The notes under the pieces were generated by a model, which did not search any database, was not told the origin of the DNA, and saw only the letters and a program-made list of their open reading frames with translations. Below are positions 44,483 to 55,287 of a DNA stretch of 64,000 bases, one piece after another. Position 1 is the first letter of the stretch. Each line of letters begins with the position of its first letter. This stretch comes from Gulosibacter molinativorax (lineage in GTDB: Bacteria; Actinomycetota; Actinomycetes; Actinomycetales; Microbacteriaceae): NCBI RefSeq assembly GCF_003010915.2, contig NZ_CP028426.1, positions 1,922,001 through 1,986,000 of the forward strand, written 5' to 3'. The translations under genes were made by a program, and so were the position numbers.

Positions 44483-46306
44483 CTAAACGTCGATGCCGTA
44501 GTGCTCGCGCAGTCGCTCGCGGCTCGCGGACGTGCCCTCGAGCTGCAGCGCGAGCAGCTCCGCGTAGATGCCACCGGATGCGGCGAGCTCGGCGGGTGAG
44601 CCGATCTCGTCGATCTTGCCGTCGCGCAGCGTGATGATGCGGTCGACGTTCTGGATGGTCGAGAGCCGGTGCGCGATGATGAGGCTCGTGCGCTCCCCCG
44701 CCATCAGCGCATCCAGGCCGGCCTGAACCGCACGCTCGCTCTTAGTGTCGAGCGCACTCGTCGCCTCGTCGAGAATCAACACCGGCGCATCCTTCAACAT
44801 GGCGCGCGCAACGGCGATGCGCTGCTTTTGCCCGCCCGAGAGCTTCAGGCCGCGCTCGCCAATCACGGCGTCGAGGCCCTTCGGGAAGCCCGAAATGAAC
44901 TCCCACGCGTTCGCACGCTTGGCCGCATCCATGATCTCCGACTCGCTCGCGCCGGGACGCCCGTATGAGATGTTCTCGCGAATCGTGCCGCTGAAGAGCG
45001 AAGGCTCCTGGAACACGACGCCGATCTGGTCGCGCAGCGAGGGCATCTTGAGGTGCGCGATGTCTTCGCCAAAGAGCTCGATGCGCCCCGATTGCACGCG
45101 ATAGAAGCCGAGCAGCAGGCTCACGATCGTGCTCTTGCCACCGCCCGAGCCGCTCACGAACGCGATGCGCTCACCCTTTTGGACGTCAAACGTGATGCCG
45201 CGAAGCACTGGCGATTCCTCGTCGTACGCGAAGTGGACGTCGTCGAAACGCACCGGCACCGCGCTCGCCTGTCGCTCGCGGCGCTCGGCTACCGCATCCG
45301 GATCGCGCAGTTCGAGGCCCTCGCGCTCATCCTGCGGTAGCTCCATGACCTTGAAGTAGTCGCGCGAGCCCGCGACCGCGTGCTGAGCTGCATCAACCAT
45401 CCACGACATCATCGAGACCGGGTTGCGAGCCATGCCCACGAGCTGGATCAGCAGCACCATCTCGCCCAGGGTGAACGTGCCCTGCGCGGTCTGGATGAAC
45501 AGGATCAGGTAGATCCCGAAGAACGCGAGGTTGAGTGCGAAGCGGCGCAGCGCATCCATGCCGTGCCACAGGCGCGACTGCTTGCTCGTGAGCTGCACCG
45601 TCGCCGCGAACTCCCGCGCAAATAGCTGCCACTCGCGACGTTCCTGCGCGAACGAGCGCACCACGGGGATCTGGCCTACGACCTCGCTGAAGCGGCCGCG
45701 GGCCGTGTCGACGTGCACGTTCTTCTCGTGCTCGATCTTCTGCCACCGCTTCGAGGTGAGCGCGGTCAGCCACATGTATACCGGGAACAGCACGAACAGC
45801 AGCAGCGCGATCGGCCACGAATAGAACGCGGTGATCACCAGCACTGCGACGGTCGTGATGAGCATCGAGAACATGTTGTTCGCGAACGATTGCATGAAGC
45901 GCGTGACCTCGGTGATCGTTCGGTCGAGCCGCGAGATGATCGTGCCGGTCAGCTCATCGTCGAAGTACCGCTGGGGCAGCTGCAGCAGCTGTCGGTAGTA
46001 GCGGGTCGAGAGCATGCTGCGCATGTTCGCGCTCATCACGTCGCCGAAATAGCCGCCCGAGCTGTCCGTGATCGTCACGACGATTTCGACCGCAAGGAAG
46101 GCGACCGCGAGCCAAATGACCGTCGAGATCCCCGCCGAGAAGGTGTGCTCGCCGCCGACGATCGCGACGATCTCGTCGGTCGCGGCGCCCAGGATGAACG
46201 GGGTTACGAGGGCTCCGCCCGCCGAGACCAGGGTGAGCACCACGATCGCGACGTAATAGGGGGTGAGTTCCTTGGTATAGGCAATCAGTTTCGCGAGACT
46301 CTTCAC
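44483..46306 (-). CDS. ABC transporter, fused permease/ATPase (exporter type)
   Basis: 607-residue half-transporter: six-helix ABC membrane domain (residues 15-310), then the nucleotide-binding domain with Walker A GSGGGKST, Q-loop VFQEPSLFSG, signature LSGGQKQR, Walker B VLILDEATSALD and H-loop IIAHRLST. Works as a homodimer or with a second half-transporter not seen here. Family: multidrug/lipid exporters (MdlB/MsbA-like). The substrate is unknown. Confidence 0.94.
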   Translation of the reverse strand: MKSLAKLIAYTKELTPYYVAIVVLTLVSAGGALVTPFILGAATDEIVAIVGGEHTFSAGISTVIWLAVAFLAVEIVVTITDSSGGYFGDVMSANMRSMLSTRYYRQLLQLPQRYFDDELTGTIISRLDRTITEVTRFMQSFANNMFSMLITTVAVLVITAFYSWPIALLLFVLFPVYMWLTALTSKRWQKIEHEKNVHVDTARGRFSEVVGQIPVVRSFAQERREWQLFAREFAATVQLTSKQSRLWHGMDALRRFALNLAFFGIYLILFIQTAQGTFTLGEMVLLIQLVGMARNPVSMMSWMVDAAQHAVAGSRDYFKVMELPQDEREGLELRDPDAVAERRERQASAVPVRFDDVHFAYDEESPVLRGITFDVQKGERIAFVSGSGGGKSTIVSLLLGFYRVQSGRIELFGEDIAHLKMPSLRDQIGVVFQEPSLFSGTIRENISYGRPGASESEIMDAAKRANAWEFISGFPKGLDAVIGERGLKLSGGQKQRIAVARAMLKDAPVLILDEATSALDTKSERAVQAGLDALMAGERTSLIIAHRLSTIQNVDRIITLRDGKIDEIGSPAELAASGGIYAELLALQLEGTSASRERLREHYGIDV

Positions 46307-46317
46307 CCCGCAACAAT

Positions 46318-46355
46318 AGGCGACGCGCCACCCGATTCCGGATGGCGCGTCGCCT
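46318..46355 (-). terminator. Hairpin terminator after ilvC
   Basis: Perfect 13-bp stem AGGCGACGCGCCA (46318-46330) with its complement (46343-46355), loop of 12 bases, followed on the minus strand by ATTGTTG. Ends the ilvDBNC transcript. Confidence 0.8.
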
Positions 46356-46399
46356 GAGGGGTGCTAGTTCGCGACTAGCGTGAGAGAGTCAGCTCCCGA

Positions 46400-47446
<1,047 letters not shown>

Positions 47447-47534
47447 TTACACGTAGTGAGTACGTAGGTCTGTCACGTTTTGGGCGGATGCCCGGTATCG
47501 CTTGGCGGGCTCAGTTCCGCCCGCGCTCCAGCGG

Positions 47535-48041
47535 TTAGCGGAATACCCGCTCGGTGATGGATTTCGGGCCGCGTCCCACCGCGATGAGACCCGACTGCAC
47601 CATTTCTCGGATGCCGTACGGCTCGAGCATACGAAGCAGCGCCCCGACTTTCCCTGAGTCACCGGTGACCTCGATGATCAGCGAGTCGTGTGCGACGTCG
47701 ACGACGCGCGCACGGAACAGGTTTACCGCCTCGATTACCTCGGAGCGAGTCTGCTTATCCACGCGCACCTTAATGAGCACGTGCTCGCGCTCGACCGAAG
47801 ACTCGGGCGTGAGCTCGACGATCTTGATGACGTTCACGAGCTTGTTCAGCTGCTTCGTGACCTGCTCGAGCGGGAAGTTCTCGACATCAACCACGACGGT
47901 CATGCGCGAGAGACCTTCGACCTCCGACTGCCCCACCGCGAGCGAGGTGATGTTGAAGCCACGGCGCGAGAACAGCCCCGCGACGCGGGCGAGCAGACCG
48001 GGCTTGTCTTCGACGAGAAGCGACAGGATGTGCTTTGACAT
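47535..48041 (-). CDS. ilvN: Acetolactate synthase small (regulatory) subunit
   Basis: 168 residues with an N-terminal ACT domain (LSLLVEDKPGLLARVAGLFSRRGFNI) and a C-terminal ALS_ss_C domain (MLEPYGIREMVQSG). Confers valine feedback control on IlvB. ATG 48041, six bases after the ilvB stop; AAGGAACC in the overlap region serves as ribosome site. Confidence 0.97.
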   Translation of the reverse strand: MSKHILSLLVEDKPGLLARVAGLFSRRGFNITSLAVGQSEVEGLSRMTVVVDVENFPLEQVTKQLNKLVNVIKIVELTPESSVEREHVLIKVRVDKQTRSEVIEAVNLFRARVVDVAHDSLIIEVTGDSGKVGALLRMLEPYGIREMVQSGLIAVGRGPKSITERVFR

Positions 48042-48047
48042 GGTTCC

Positions 48048-49850
48048 TTACTCCCCCTCGAAAGCCGGGCTGTTGTCCCGTGCGTAGTTAATGAAGCTGT
48101 TCGAGACGCCCTGCGGCACCATCGGCCACACCATCGCATCCGCCGAAACGACGAAGTCGATGACGACCGGACGGTCATTGGTCTCGAGCGCCTTCTGAAT
48201 CGCGGCGTCGATCTCCTCCTCGCGCTCGACGCGGATACCGAGGGCACCGTAGGCGTCCGCGAGCTTCACGAAGTCGGGCACGCGAATCGAGTCGTGGCCG
48301 GTGTTGAGGTCGGTGTTGGAGTAGCGGCCGTCATAGAACAGCGTCTGCCACTGTCGCACCATACCGAGCGACGAGTTGTTGATCACCGCGATCTTGATCG
48401 GGATGTTGTTGACCACGCACGTCGCGATTTCCTGATTCGTCATCTGGAAGCAGCCGTCGCCGTCGATCGCCCACACGGTACGGTCAGGGAACGCGACCTT
48501 CGCGCCCATCGCCGCGGGCACCGCGTATCCCATCGTGCCCGCACCACCCGAGTTGAGGAACGAGTTGGGCTTGTTGAGCTCGAGGAACTGCGCCGCCCAC
48601 ATCTGGTGCTGGCCGACACCAGTCGCGAAGATCGCGTCCTTGTCAGTCAGCGCGCTGATGCGCTCGATGATGTGCTGCGGTGCAAGCAGCCCGTCGGTGG
48701 TCGGCGTGAAGCCGCGCGGGAACTCCGCCTTCAGCCCGTCTAGGTACTCCCACCACGGCGCGAGGTCCTCGGCAGGCTCCGCCGAGCGCTCGGCAAGCGC
48801 GCGGTTTACGTCGTTCAGCACTTCCTTCGCGTCGCCCACGATGGGCACGTCGGCAGTGCGGATCTTCGAGATCTCGGCGGGGTCGATGTCAATGTGCACG
48901 ACCTTCGCCTTCGGCGCGAAGAGCGGCGCCTTACCAGTCACGCGGTCATCGAAGCGAGCGCCGACCGTGAACAGCAGGTCGGCCTCCTGCAACGAGAGCA
49001 CCGCGGGAACCGTGCCGTGCATGCCGGGCATGCCGAGCATCTGCGGGTGCGAGTCGGGGAACGCGCCGCGCGCCATGAGCGTGGTCACGACCGGCGCGCC
49101 GGAGAGCTCTGCAAGTTGCTTGAGTTCCTCGGAAGCCTCCGCGCGGACAATGCCGCCACCCGCGTAGATCACGGGTTTCTTCGCCGCACGAAGCATGTCG
49201 ACGGCCGCAAGAATCTGCTTGCCGTGCGCCTTCGTGATCGGGCGGTAGCCGGGCAGGTCGAGCTGCACTGGCCACTCGAAATCAAACTCGTTCTGCTGCG
49301 CGTCCTTCGTGATGTCCACGAGCACGGGGCCCGGGCGACCGGTGGATGCGAGGTGGTAGGCGCTCGCGAGTGCCTGCGGGATGTCTTCGGCGCGACGCAC
49401 GAGGAAGGAGTGCTTCGAAATCGGCATCGTGATGCCGACGATGTCCGCTTCCTGGAACGCATCGGTACCCATCAGCGTCGAGAACACCTGACCTGTGATC
49501 GCGAGCATCGGCACCGAGTCCATGTACGCATCCGCGATCGCGGTCACGAGGTTGGTAGCACCCGGGCCCGAGGTTGCGATGCAGACACCGACCTTGCCGC
49601 TGGCCGCAGCGTACCCCTCGGCTGCGTGCCCGGCACCCTGTTCGTGACGAACGAGGATGTGGTTCAGGTCCCTGGCATCGAGGATCGCGTCGTAGGCAGG
49701 CAGGATCGCGCCACCCGGAAGACCGAACACGTCGGTCACTCCGAGCAGCTCGAGGGTGCGGACCACGGCCGCGGCTCCCGTCATGCGCTCTGGCTTGGTG
49801 GATGCGGCCGCCGCCGAAGCAGCAGCCGCCTGAATAGCTTCACGTGACAT
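48048..49850 (-). CDS. ilvB: Acetolactate synthase large subunit
   Basis: 600-residue ThDP enzyme, first common step of branched-chain amino-acid synthesis. ThDP Glu in [15 protein letters not shown], central domain with [11 protein letters not shown], ThDP/Mg motif [11 protein letters not shown]...NNIPI. ATG 49850 with GAGGA upstream; TTG 49868 lies within that site and is less likely. Between ilvD and ilvN, forming ilvDBNC. Confidence 0.97.
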   Translation of the reverse strand: MSREAIQAAAASAAAASTKPERMTGAAAVVRTLELLGVTDVFGLPGGAILPAYDAILDARDLNHILVRHEQGAGHAAEGYAAASGKVGVCIATSGPGATNLVTAIADAYMDSVPMLAITGQVFSTLMGTDAFQEADIVGITMPISKHSFLVRRAEDIPQALASAYHLASTGRPGPVLVDITKDAQQNEFDFEWPVQLDLPGYRPITKAHGKQILAAVDMLRAAKKPVIYAGGGIVRAEASEELKQLAELSGAPVVTTLMARGAFPDSHPQMLGMPGMHGTVPAVLSLQEADLLFTVGARFDDRVTGKAPLFAPKAKVVHIDIDPAEISKIRTADVPIVGDAKEVLNDVNRALAERSAEPAEDLAPWWEYLDGLKAEFPRGFTPTTDGLLAPQHIIERISALTDKDAIFATGVGQHQMWAAQFLELNKPNSFLNSGGAGTMGYAVPAAMGAKVAFPDRTVWAIDGDGCFQMTNQEIATCVVNNIPIKIAVINNSSLGMVRQWQTLFYDGRYSNTDLNTGHDSIRVPDFVKLADAYGALGIRVEREEEIDAAIQKALETNDRPVVIDFVVSADAMVWPMVPQGVSNSFINYARDNSPAFEGE

Positions 49851-49906
49851 TAAGTAGTAATTCCTCAAAGACGAAGTCGTATGAGGCTATGCGTCAATGA
49901 GGACGC

Positions 49907-51610
49907 CTAGCCCGTGATGGCTCCCTCAGACGCGGACTTGACGAGCTTCGCGTATTTTGCGAGCACGCCGCGCGTGTATCGAGGAGGAAGCGGTTCCCAG
50001 CCTTCACGGCGGGAAGCGAGCTCGGATTCGTCGACGAGTAGGTCGATCGTCCGTGCCGCAATATCGACCCGAATGAGATCTCCGTCGCGAACGAAGGCAA
50101 TGGGACCTGCGTCCACTGCTTCTGGCGCGACGTGGCCGATGCACAGGCCGGTTGTGCCGCCTGAGAATCGACCATCAGTCAACAATAGTACATCCTTGCC
50201 GAGCCCCGCGCCCTTGATGGCACCGGTGATCGCGAGCATCTCGCGCATGCCGGGGCCGCCCTTCGGGCCCTCGTAGCGGATGACCACGACATCGCCGTGC
50301 TTGATCTCGCCGCGGGTCAGCGCATCCATTGCCTCGCGCTCGCGCTCGAAGACGCGAGCCGGGCCCTCGAAGGTGTCGAGGTCGAAGCCTGCCGACTTCA
50401 CTACCGCACCTTCCGGAGCGAGCGAACCGTGGAGGATCGAGATGCCACCGGTTGCGTGGATGGGGTTGTCGAGCGTGTGGATGACCTCGCCGTCGAGCGG
50501 CTCCGGGTCAAGCTCAGCAAGGTTCTCGGCCACGGTCTTGCCGGTGCAAGTGAGCGCGTCGCCGTGCAGCATGCCGGCATCGAGCAACGCCTTCATGACA
50601 ACGGGGATGCCGCCGTTGCGGTCGATGTCGTTCATGACGTACTTGCCGAACGGCTTCATGTCGGCGAGGTGCGGCACCTTGTCCGCGATGCGGTTGAAGT
50701 CCGCGAGCGTGAGGTCAACCTCGGCCTCGCGAGCGATCGCGAGGAGGTGGAGGACGGCGTTGGTCGAGCCGCCCATGCACATCACGACGGCGATCGCGTT
50801 CTCGAACGCCTTCTTCGTGAGGATGTGCTCGGTCGTGATGCCGAGACGGAGCATGTTGACAACGGCCTCACCCGACTTGTGGGCGAAGTAGTCGCGGCGG
50901 CGGTCGGCGGATGCGGGAGCAGCCGAGCCGGGAAGCGACATTCCGAGCGCCTCGGCGACCGATGCCATCGTGTTCGCGGTGTAGAAACCACCGCAGGCAC
51001 CCTCGCCCGGGCAAATCGCCTCTTCAATGCGCTTGCGGTCCTCTTCCGACATGGTGCCGGCCTTGCACGCACCGACTGCTTCGAAGGCATCGATGATCGT
51101 GACGTTGTCGCGGACGGTGCCATCACTGAGCTTCACATAGCCCGGAGCGATCGAACCGGCGTAGAGGAACACGCTCGGCAGCTTGAGTCGTGCCGCGGCC
51201 ATGAGCATACCGGGGAGCGACTTGTCGCAGCCGGCGAGGAGCACCGAGCCGTCGAGGCGCTCGGCTTCCATGACAACCTCGACCGAGTCGGCAATGACCT
51301 CGCGCGAGGCGAGCGAGAAGTGCATCCCCTCGTGGCCCATCGAGATGCCGTCGGAAACCGACACGGTACCGAACTGGAGGGGGTAACCGCCGCCCGCGTG
51401 GACGCCTTCCTTGCAGCCCTGGGCGAGGCGATCGAGGCTCAGGTTGCAGGGGGTAATTTCGTTCCACGAGCTGGCAATACCAACGATGGGCTTCGCCCAG
51501 TCGTCGTCGCCCATGCCGACGGCGCGGAGCATCCCTCGCGCGGCAGTTGCTTCGATTCCGTCGGTGACGACCCGGGACTTGGGCTTGATGTCGATTTCGT
51601 GCTCAGGCAT
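49907..51610 (-). CDS. ilvD: Dihydroxy-acid dehydratase
   Basis: 567-residue Fe-S enzyme of the IlvD/Edd family. Cluster cysteines in [16 protein letters not shown] and GEGACGG; C-terminal [19 protein letters not shown]. First gene of the ilv operon. TAGGAT is six bases before ATG 51610 and could be a -10 for a leaderless message, though AGGA there could also be the ribosome site. Only 69 bases separate it from mrpG, so read-through from mrp is possible. Confidence 0.97.
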   Translation of the reverse strand: MPEHEIDIKPKSRVVTDGIEATAARGMLRAVGMGDDDWAKPIVGIASSWNEITPCNLSLDRLAQGCKEGVHAGGGYPLQFGTVSVSDGISMGHEGMHFSLASREVIADSVEVVMEAERLDGSVLLAGCDKSLPGMLMAAARLKLPSVFLYAGSIAPGYVKLSDGTVRDNVTIIDAFEAVGACKAGTMSEEDRKRIEEAICPGEGACGGFYTANTMASVAEALGMSLPGSAAPASADRRRDYFAHKSGEAVVNMLRLGITTEHILTKKAFENAIAVVMCMGGSTNAVLHLLAIAREAEVDLTLADFNRIADKVPHLADMKPFGKYVMNDIDRNGGIPVVMKALLDAGMLHGDALTCTGKTVAENLAELDPEPLDGEVIHTLDNPIHATGGISILHGSLAPEGAVVKSAGFDLDTFEGPARVFEREREAMDALTRGEIKHGDVVVIRYEGPKGGPGMREMLAITGAIKGAGLGKDVLLLTDGRFSGGTTGLCIGHVAPEAVDAGPIAFVRDGDLIRVDIAARTIDLLVDESELASRREGWEPLPPRYTRGVLAKYAKLVKSASEGAITG

Positions 51611-51679
51611 GGATCCATCCTACGCGCGATTTTCTGGACCCAGGACGCCAGCGCGGCACCCCCATCTGGGGCGACGTCG

Positions 51680-52132
51680 CTATAGCGAAAGCGGGTTCGG
51701 TGCGTTGGGGTCGAGCTCGGAGTCCAGCTCCGGGCCACCGCCCCTGACGAGCCGCTCGCGCTTCGCGGCAGCCTCTTCCGCGCGCTGGGCTCGCGCCACC
51801 TCCACCTCGAGCTCGTCGGTGTGCAGCGGGACGTTCTCGTAGTGCTTGGAGCGGTAACCGCCACGGGCGAGCACGATACCGGCCGCGGGCGTCGTGATGA
51901 ACTGGAACAGCAGGATCGGGAAGATGAATAGCACGACGGTCCAGTTCGTCTGCTGCAGAGCGAGCCCAATCAGAATGAACATCAGGCCCGCGGCCTGCGG
52001 CTTTGACTGTGCGTGGAGCCGGGCGATCATATCCGGGAATCGCAGCAGGCCGATGCCCGCGGAAAGGGACAGGATGGATCCGAGCACGAGGAAGATTGCG
52101 GTGGCGATGTCGAGCCAGTCTGCAACGGTCAT
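51680..52132 (-). CDS. mrpG: Na+/H+ antiporter subunit MrpG/MnhG
   Basis: 150 residues: three membrane helices in the first 100 (LGSILSLSAGIGLLRFPDMIARLHAQSKPQ is the family hallmark) and a charged cytosolic tail about 50 residues long. Last gene of the Mrp operon; ATG overlaps the mrpF stop by four bases (ATGA). Confidence 0.93.
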   Translation of the reverse strand: MTVADWLDIATAIFLVLGSILSLSAGIGLLRFPDMIARLHAQSKPQAAGLMFILIGLALQQTNWTVVLFIFPILLFQFITTPAAGIVLARGGYRSKHYENVPLHTDELEVEVARAQRAEEAAAKRERLVRGGGPELDSELDPNAPNPLSL

Positions 52133-52515
52133 CGGGACTCACCTTCCTTCGACGATTCGCCGTTCGCCTCGGGCGCCGGTTTGGTGTTCCCGGCCGGGAC
52201 GGTGACGTCGAGCTCGGCTTCCGTGTCCGTTGAGTAGTTCTGACGGGGGCGGTCGCGCGACACGAAGCGCGCAACGGCAATGGTGCCCACCGAGGCGGTC
52301 ATCGCAAGACCGAGCACGAGCGGCAGCGTCGTCGTGTGGCCGCGAATCGCCATGTCGGCACAGAACACGCAGATCAGGATCGTCGCGAAGGTGTCGGACC
52401 CGACCATGCGGTCGACGATCGATGGTCCGCGGACGATGCGGATCGTGGCCATGATTGCGGCGGCCGCGAAGCACGCGCCAACGAAGTAATACACGATAGT
52501 GAGCAGCAGGTCCAT
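52129..52515 (-). CDS. mrpF: Na+/H+ antiporter subunit MrpF/MnhF
   Basis: 128 residues, three helices with the MrpF pattern (IRIVRGPSIVDRMVGSDTFATILI) and a long polar C-terminal tail (Asp/Glu/Pro/Ser-rich). ATG 52515 shares a base with the mrpE stop (TGATG); GGAGG ten bases upstream supports it over an in-frame start six codons earlier. Confidence 0.92.
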   Translation of the reverse strand: MDLLLTIVYYFVGACFAAAAIMATIRIVRGPSIVDRMVGSDTFATILICVFCADMAIRGHTTTLPLVLGLAMTASVGTIAVARFVSRDRPRQNYSTDTEAELDVTVPAGNTKPAPEANGESSKEGESR

Positions 52516-53177
52516 CAGAGTTCCGCCTCCCACTCGCGCTCGAGTTCCTTCCGCACGAGCTCGGCCCGCTCTTCATAATCGCGCTGCTTCTTCGACGACA
52601 GCAGCCGCTTGCGCCCGTGCTCGACGCGGTCCTTATTAATGCGCCAGATATCCTCGCGACCCCCCAAAGCGAGGGCGATCGCATCCTCGATCCGATAGGA
52701 GCTGCGACGTGCCTTCTCGACTTTCTCGTCGGTGTCGCCGTCGAGGATGTGGAGGTACAGGATTCCGCGGAGCCGGTCGACCTCGACGACCACCGAGCCG
52801 GGCACAAGCATGTTGATCTCGGCCGCGACGGTGATGAGCCAGTCGGAGTGGGTGTGGAGTCGCACCGCGATGATGGATGCGGTTGGCACCTTCTGCGGTC
52901 GAACCGCCAGCCAGGCCATTTGGAACGAGGCCGAGACGAGCCACCACACAAAACGGAAGAGCAGGATGATCGTGAACCACAGGTTGAAGCGACCCGTGAG
53001 TTCGACCGGCGGGAGGTAGAAGAAGCGCACGACCAGCAGCGAGAAGATAATTCCGGTGCTGACGCTGATGACGTCGAACTGACCCCAGAGCACGAGCCAC
53101 AGCGCGATGAGGAAGAGCAGCAGTGGCAGCTGCGTGATGAGGCTCACCCCAGGGCGCGCAGTTTTTTCCGGCGTCAT
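52515..53177 (-). CDS. mrpE: Na+/H+ antiporter subunit MrpE/MnhE
   Basis: 220 residues: hydrophobic N-terminal helices, then the MrpE core (LVRFFYLPPVELTGRFNLWF, MLVPGSVVVEVDRLRGILYLHIL) and an Arg/Glu/Lys-rich C-terminal tail of about 60 residues, longer than usual. Start overlaps the mrpD stop by four bases. Confidence 0.92.
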   Translation of the reverse strand: MTPEKTARPGVSLITQLPLLLFLIALWLVLWGQFDVISVSTGIIFSLLVVRFFYLPPVELTGRFNLWFTIILLFRFVWWLVSASFQMAWLAVRPQKVPTASIIAVRLHTHSDWLITVAAEINMLVPGSVVVEVDRLRGILYLHILDGDTDEKVEKARRSSYRIEDAIALALGGREDIWRINKDRVEHGRKRLLSSKKQRDYEERAELVRKELEREWEAEL

Positions 53178-54757
53178 GGTTTGCTCCCCTCAATCTCATC
53201 TACGGTAGCGACATATTGTGTCGGGTCCATCAGGTTCTCGGATGCGGCATCCGCGATCTCGTAGATCGGCCCCGCAAACACCGTCATGAGCACGGTAATG
53301 AGCACCATGGTGGCGGTTGCCACATTCATGAGGGTCGAGTTGGTCTTCGTCTCGGTGATGACCTCGCCGTCGGGCACTTCCTCGAGCTGATCAGTCAGCT
53401 GCGACTGGAACTCCTCAACCTCGCTCTGGCTTCGCCAGAAGCCGAGGTTCCACACACGGATGAGCGCGTACAGGGTGAGGAGGCTCGTGAGCGCGCCGAT
53501 CCCAATACCTGTCCACACGAGGTACTGCGGCAATTGCAGGTTGGTGCCTTCGGCGCCGGCAACGAACAGGGCGAGCTTGCCGATGAAGCCGGAGAACGGC
53601 GGGATGCCACCGAGGTTGAGCAGCGGGATGAAGAACAGTACGGCCACGAACGGCGCACGCTTGAGCATCCCGCCGAGGTGCGTGAGCGTCGAGGTGCCCG
53701 CGACGCGCTCGATCAGACCTGTCACGAGGAACAGCGCGGTCTGCACGAGGATGTGGTGCAGGATGTAGTAGACCGTGGCGGCCCAGCCCGCTTCAGTGCC
53801 GAGCGCGATGCCGAAGATCATGTAGCCGATGTGGCTTACGAGGGTGAAAGACAGCATCCTTCGAATACCGGCCTGCGCGACGGCACCGAGGATACCCACG
53901 ACCATCGTGAACATCGCGACGATAATCAGCAGCGTCGAGATGTCGTTGGATGCGAACATCAGCGATTCGGTGCGCAGGATCGCGTAAACACCCACCTTGG
54001 TGAGCAAGCCCGCGAACACCGCGGTGACCGGCGCAGGCGCCGAGGGGTAGGAGTCCGGCAGCCAGAACGACAGCGGGAAGAGCGCCGCCTTGATACCGAA
54101 CGCGACGAGCAGCATGAGGTGGATCGCGAGCTGCACGTTCTCGGCGACCTCGGGCATCCGCAGCGAAATCTCGGCCATGTTGACGGTGCCGACCGCGGCA
54201 TAGACCATCGCGATTGAGACGAGGAAGAGGAGGGAAGAGACGAGGGAGACGACAACGTAGGTGATGCCCGCACGGATGCGCGAGGCCGTGCCGCCGAGCG
54301 TGATGAGCACGAAGCTCGCGACCAGCAGGATCTCGAAGCCGACGTAGAGGTTGAAGAGGTCGCCCGCGATGAACGCGTTGTACACGCCCGCGGCGAGCAC
54401 GAGATAGGTCGGATAGAAGATCGAGACCGGCGTCTCTTCATCGCCGTCTGCCGCGCCCTGGCCGATCGAGAAGGCCATAACGGCGATCAGGACGATGCTC
54501 GTGACGAGGATGAGCAGGGCCGAGAGGCGGTCGACAACCAGCGAGATGCCGAAGGGAGCCGCCCATCCACCCACCTGCACGACGAGCGCGGTGCCGGTCT
54601 GGTGCACGACGGTCAGGAGCACGATCGAGATCGTGAGCGAGATCACCATCGTGACGCTTGCGAGTGCGATCTGCAGGCGCTGCTTGCGCGCCGCAGTCAG
54701 GGTGATGGCCGCGCCGAGGAGGGGGACGAGAACCATGAGTGGCACGAGCCAGTTCAT
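53174..54757 (-). CDS. mrpD: Na+/H+ antiporter subunit MrpD/MnhD
   Basis: 527 residues, about 14 membrane helices of the complex I NuoL/M/N type (Proton_antipo_M). Conserved Glu in YVGFEILLVASFVL and Lys in GIKAALFPLSFWLPDSYP. Proton-translocating subunit. Start overlaps the mrpC stop by four bases. Confidence 0.95.
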   Translation of the reverse strand: MNWLVPLMVLVPLLGAAITLTAARKQRLQIALASVTMVISLTISIVLLTVVHQTGTALVVQVGGWAAPFGISLVVDRLSALLILVTSIVLIAVMAFSIGQGAADGDEETPVSIFYPTYLVLAAGVYNAFIAGDLFNLYVGFEILLVASFVLITLGGTASRIRAGITYVVVSLVSSLLFLVSIAMVYAAVGTVNMAEISLRMPEVAENVQLAIHLMLLVAFGIKAALFPLSFWLPDSYPSAPAPVTAVFAGLLTKVGVYAILRTESLMFASNDISTLLIIVAMFTMVVGILGAVAQAGIRRMLSFTLVSHIGYMIFGIALGTEAGWAATVYYILHHILVQTALFLVTGLIERVAGTSTLTHLGGMLKRAPFVAVLFFIPLLNLGGIPPFSGFIGKLALFVAGAEGTNLQLPQYLVWTGIGIGALTSLLTLYALIRVWNLGFWRSQSEVEEFQSQLTDQLEEVPDGEVITETKTNSTLMNVATATMVLITVLMTVFAGPIYEIADAASENLMDPTQYVATVDEIEGSKP

Positions 54758-55287
54758 TCAGTCTGCCCCTTCCGCTTGTCGAGTGCGTCGTCTTCGTCCT
54801 GGCTAAACGCAAATTCGTCGTCGAGCTCGTCTTCCGTAAGCGCCCCCTGGACGGCGGCCTCCGCGAGCTCACCGAATTCGGTGTCCGGTCCCTCGCCTTC
54901 CTCGAACACCTCGTCGTCGGCCTCCGGGTCAATATGCCGGAGCGAGACCGAGTCCTCGTCGTCGGCAACGGTGTCCACGCGGACGAGGCGCCACGACCGG
55001 TACAGCAGCGCCAACATGAACGCGAGAGTCGCGAAACTGATCACGATCGCGGTGAGGATGAACGCCTGCGGCAGCGGGTCGGAGTAGGTGTCCTTGATTA
55101 CCCCGTCGTCGCCGACGACCGGCGCTTCCCCGAAATCGCCAGACGTGATGAAGATGAGGAGGTTTGTCGCGTTTCCGGCGAGCAGCACGCCGAGGATCAT
55201 CCGCGTGAAGCTGCGCTCAAGCAGGAGGTAGATGCCGCACGCGTAAAGCACGATCATCGCGAGAAGGAGGACAATGTTGACTGTCAT
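54754..55287 (-). CDS. mrpC: Na+/H+ antiporter subunit MrpC/MnhC
   Basis: 177 residues: three NuoK-like helices (GIYLLLERSFTRMILGVLLAGNATNLLIF) in the first 110, then an acidic cytosolic tail of about 65 residues rich in Glu and Asp, longer than in most homologues. Start overlaps the mrpA stop by four bases. Confidence 0.93.
   Translation of the reverse strand: MTVNIVLLLAMIVLYACGIYLLLERSFTRMILGVLLAGNATNLLIFITSGDFGEAPVVGDDGVIKDTYSDPLPQAFILTAIVISFATLAFMLALLYRSWRLVRVDTVADDEDSVSLRHIDPEADDEVFEEGEGPDTEFGELAEAAVQGALTEDELDDEFAFSQDEDDALDKRKGQTE

Noticed and set aside
44170..44574. Three minus-strand frames with repeated ALHCLCTGP-type peptides over array B
   Set aside because: Periodic only because of the 84-base repeat; no ribosome sites and they overlap real genes at both sides.
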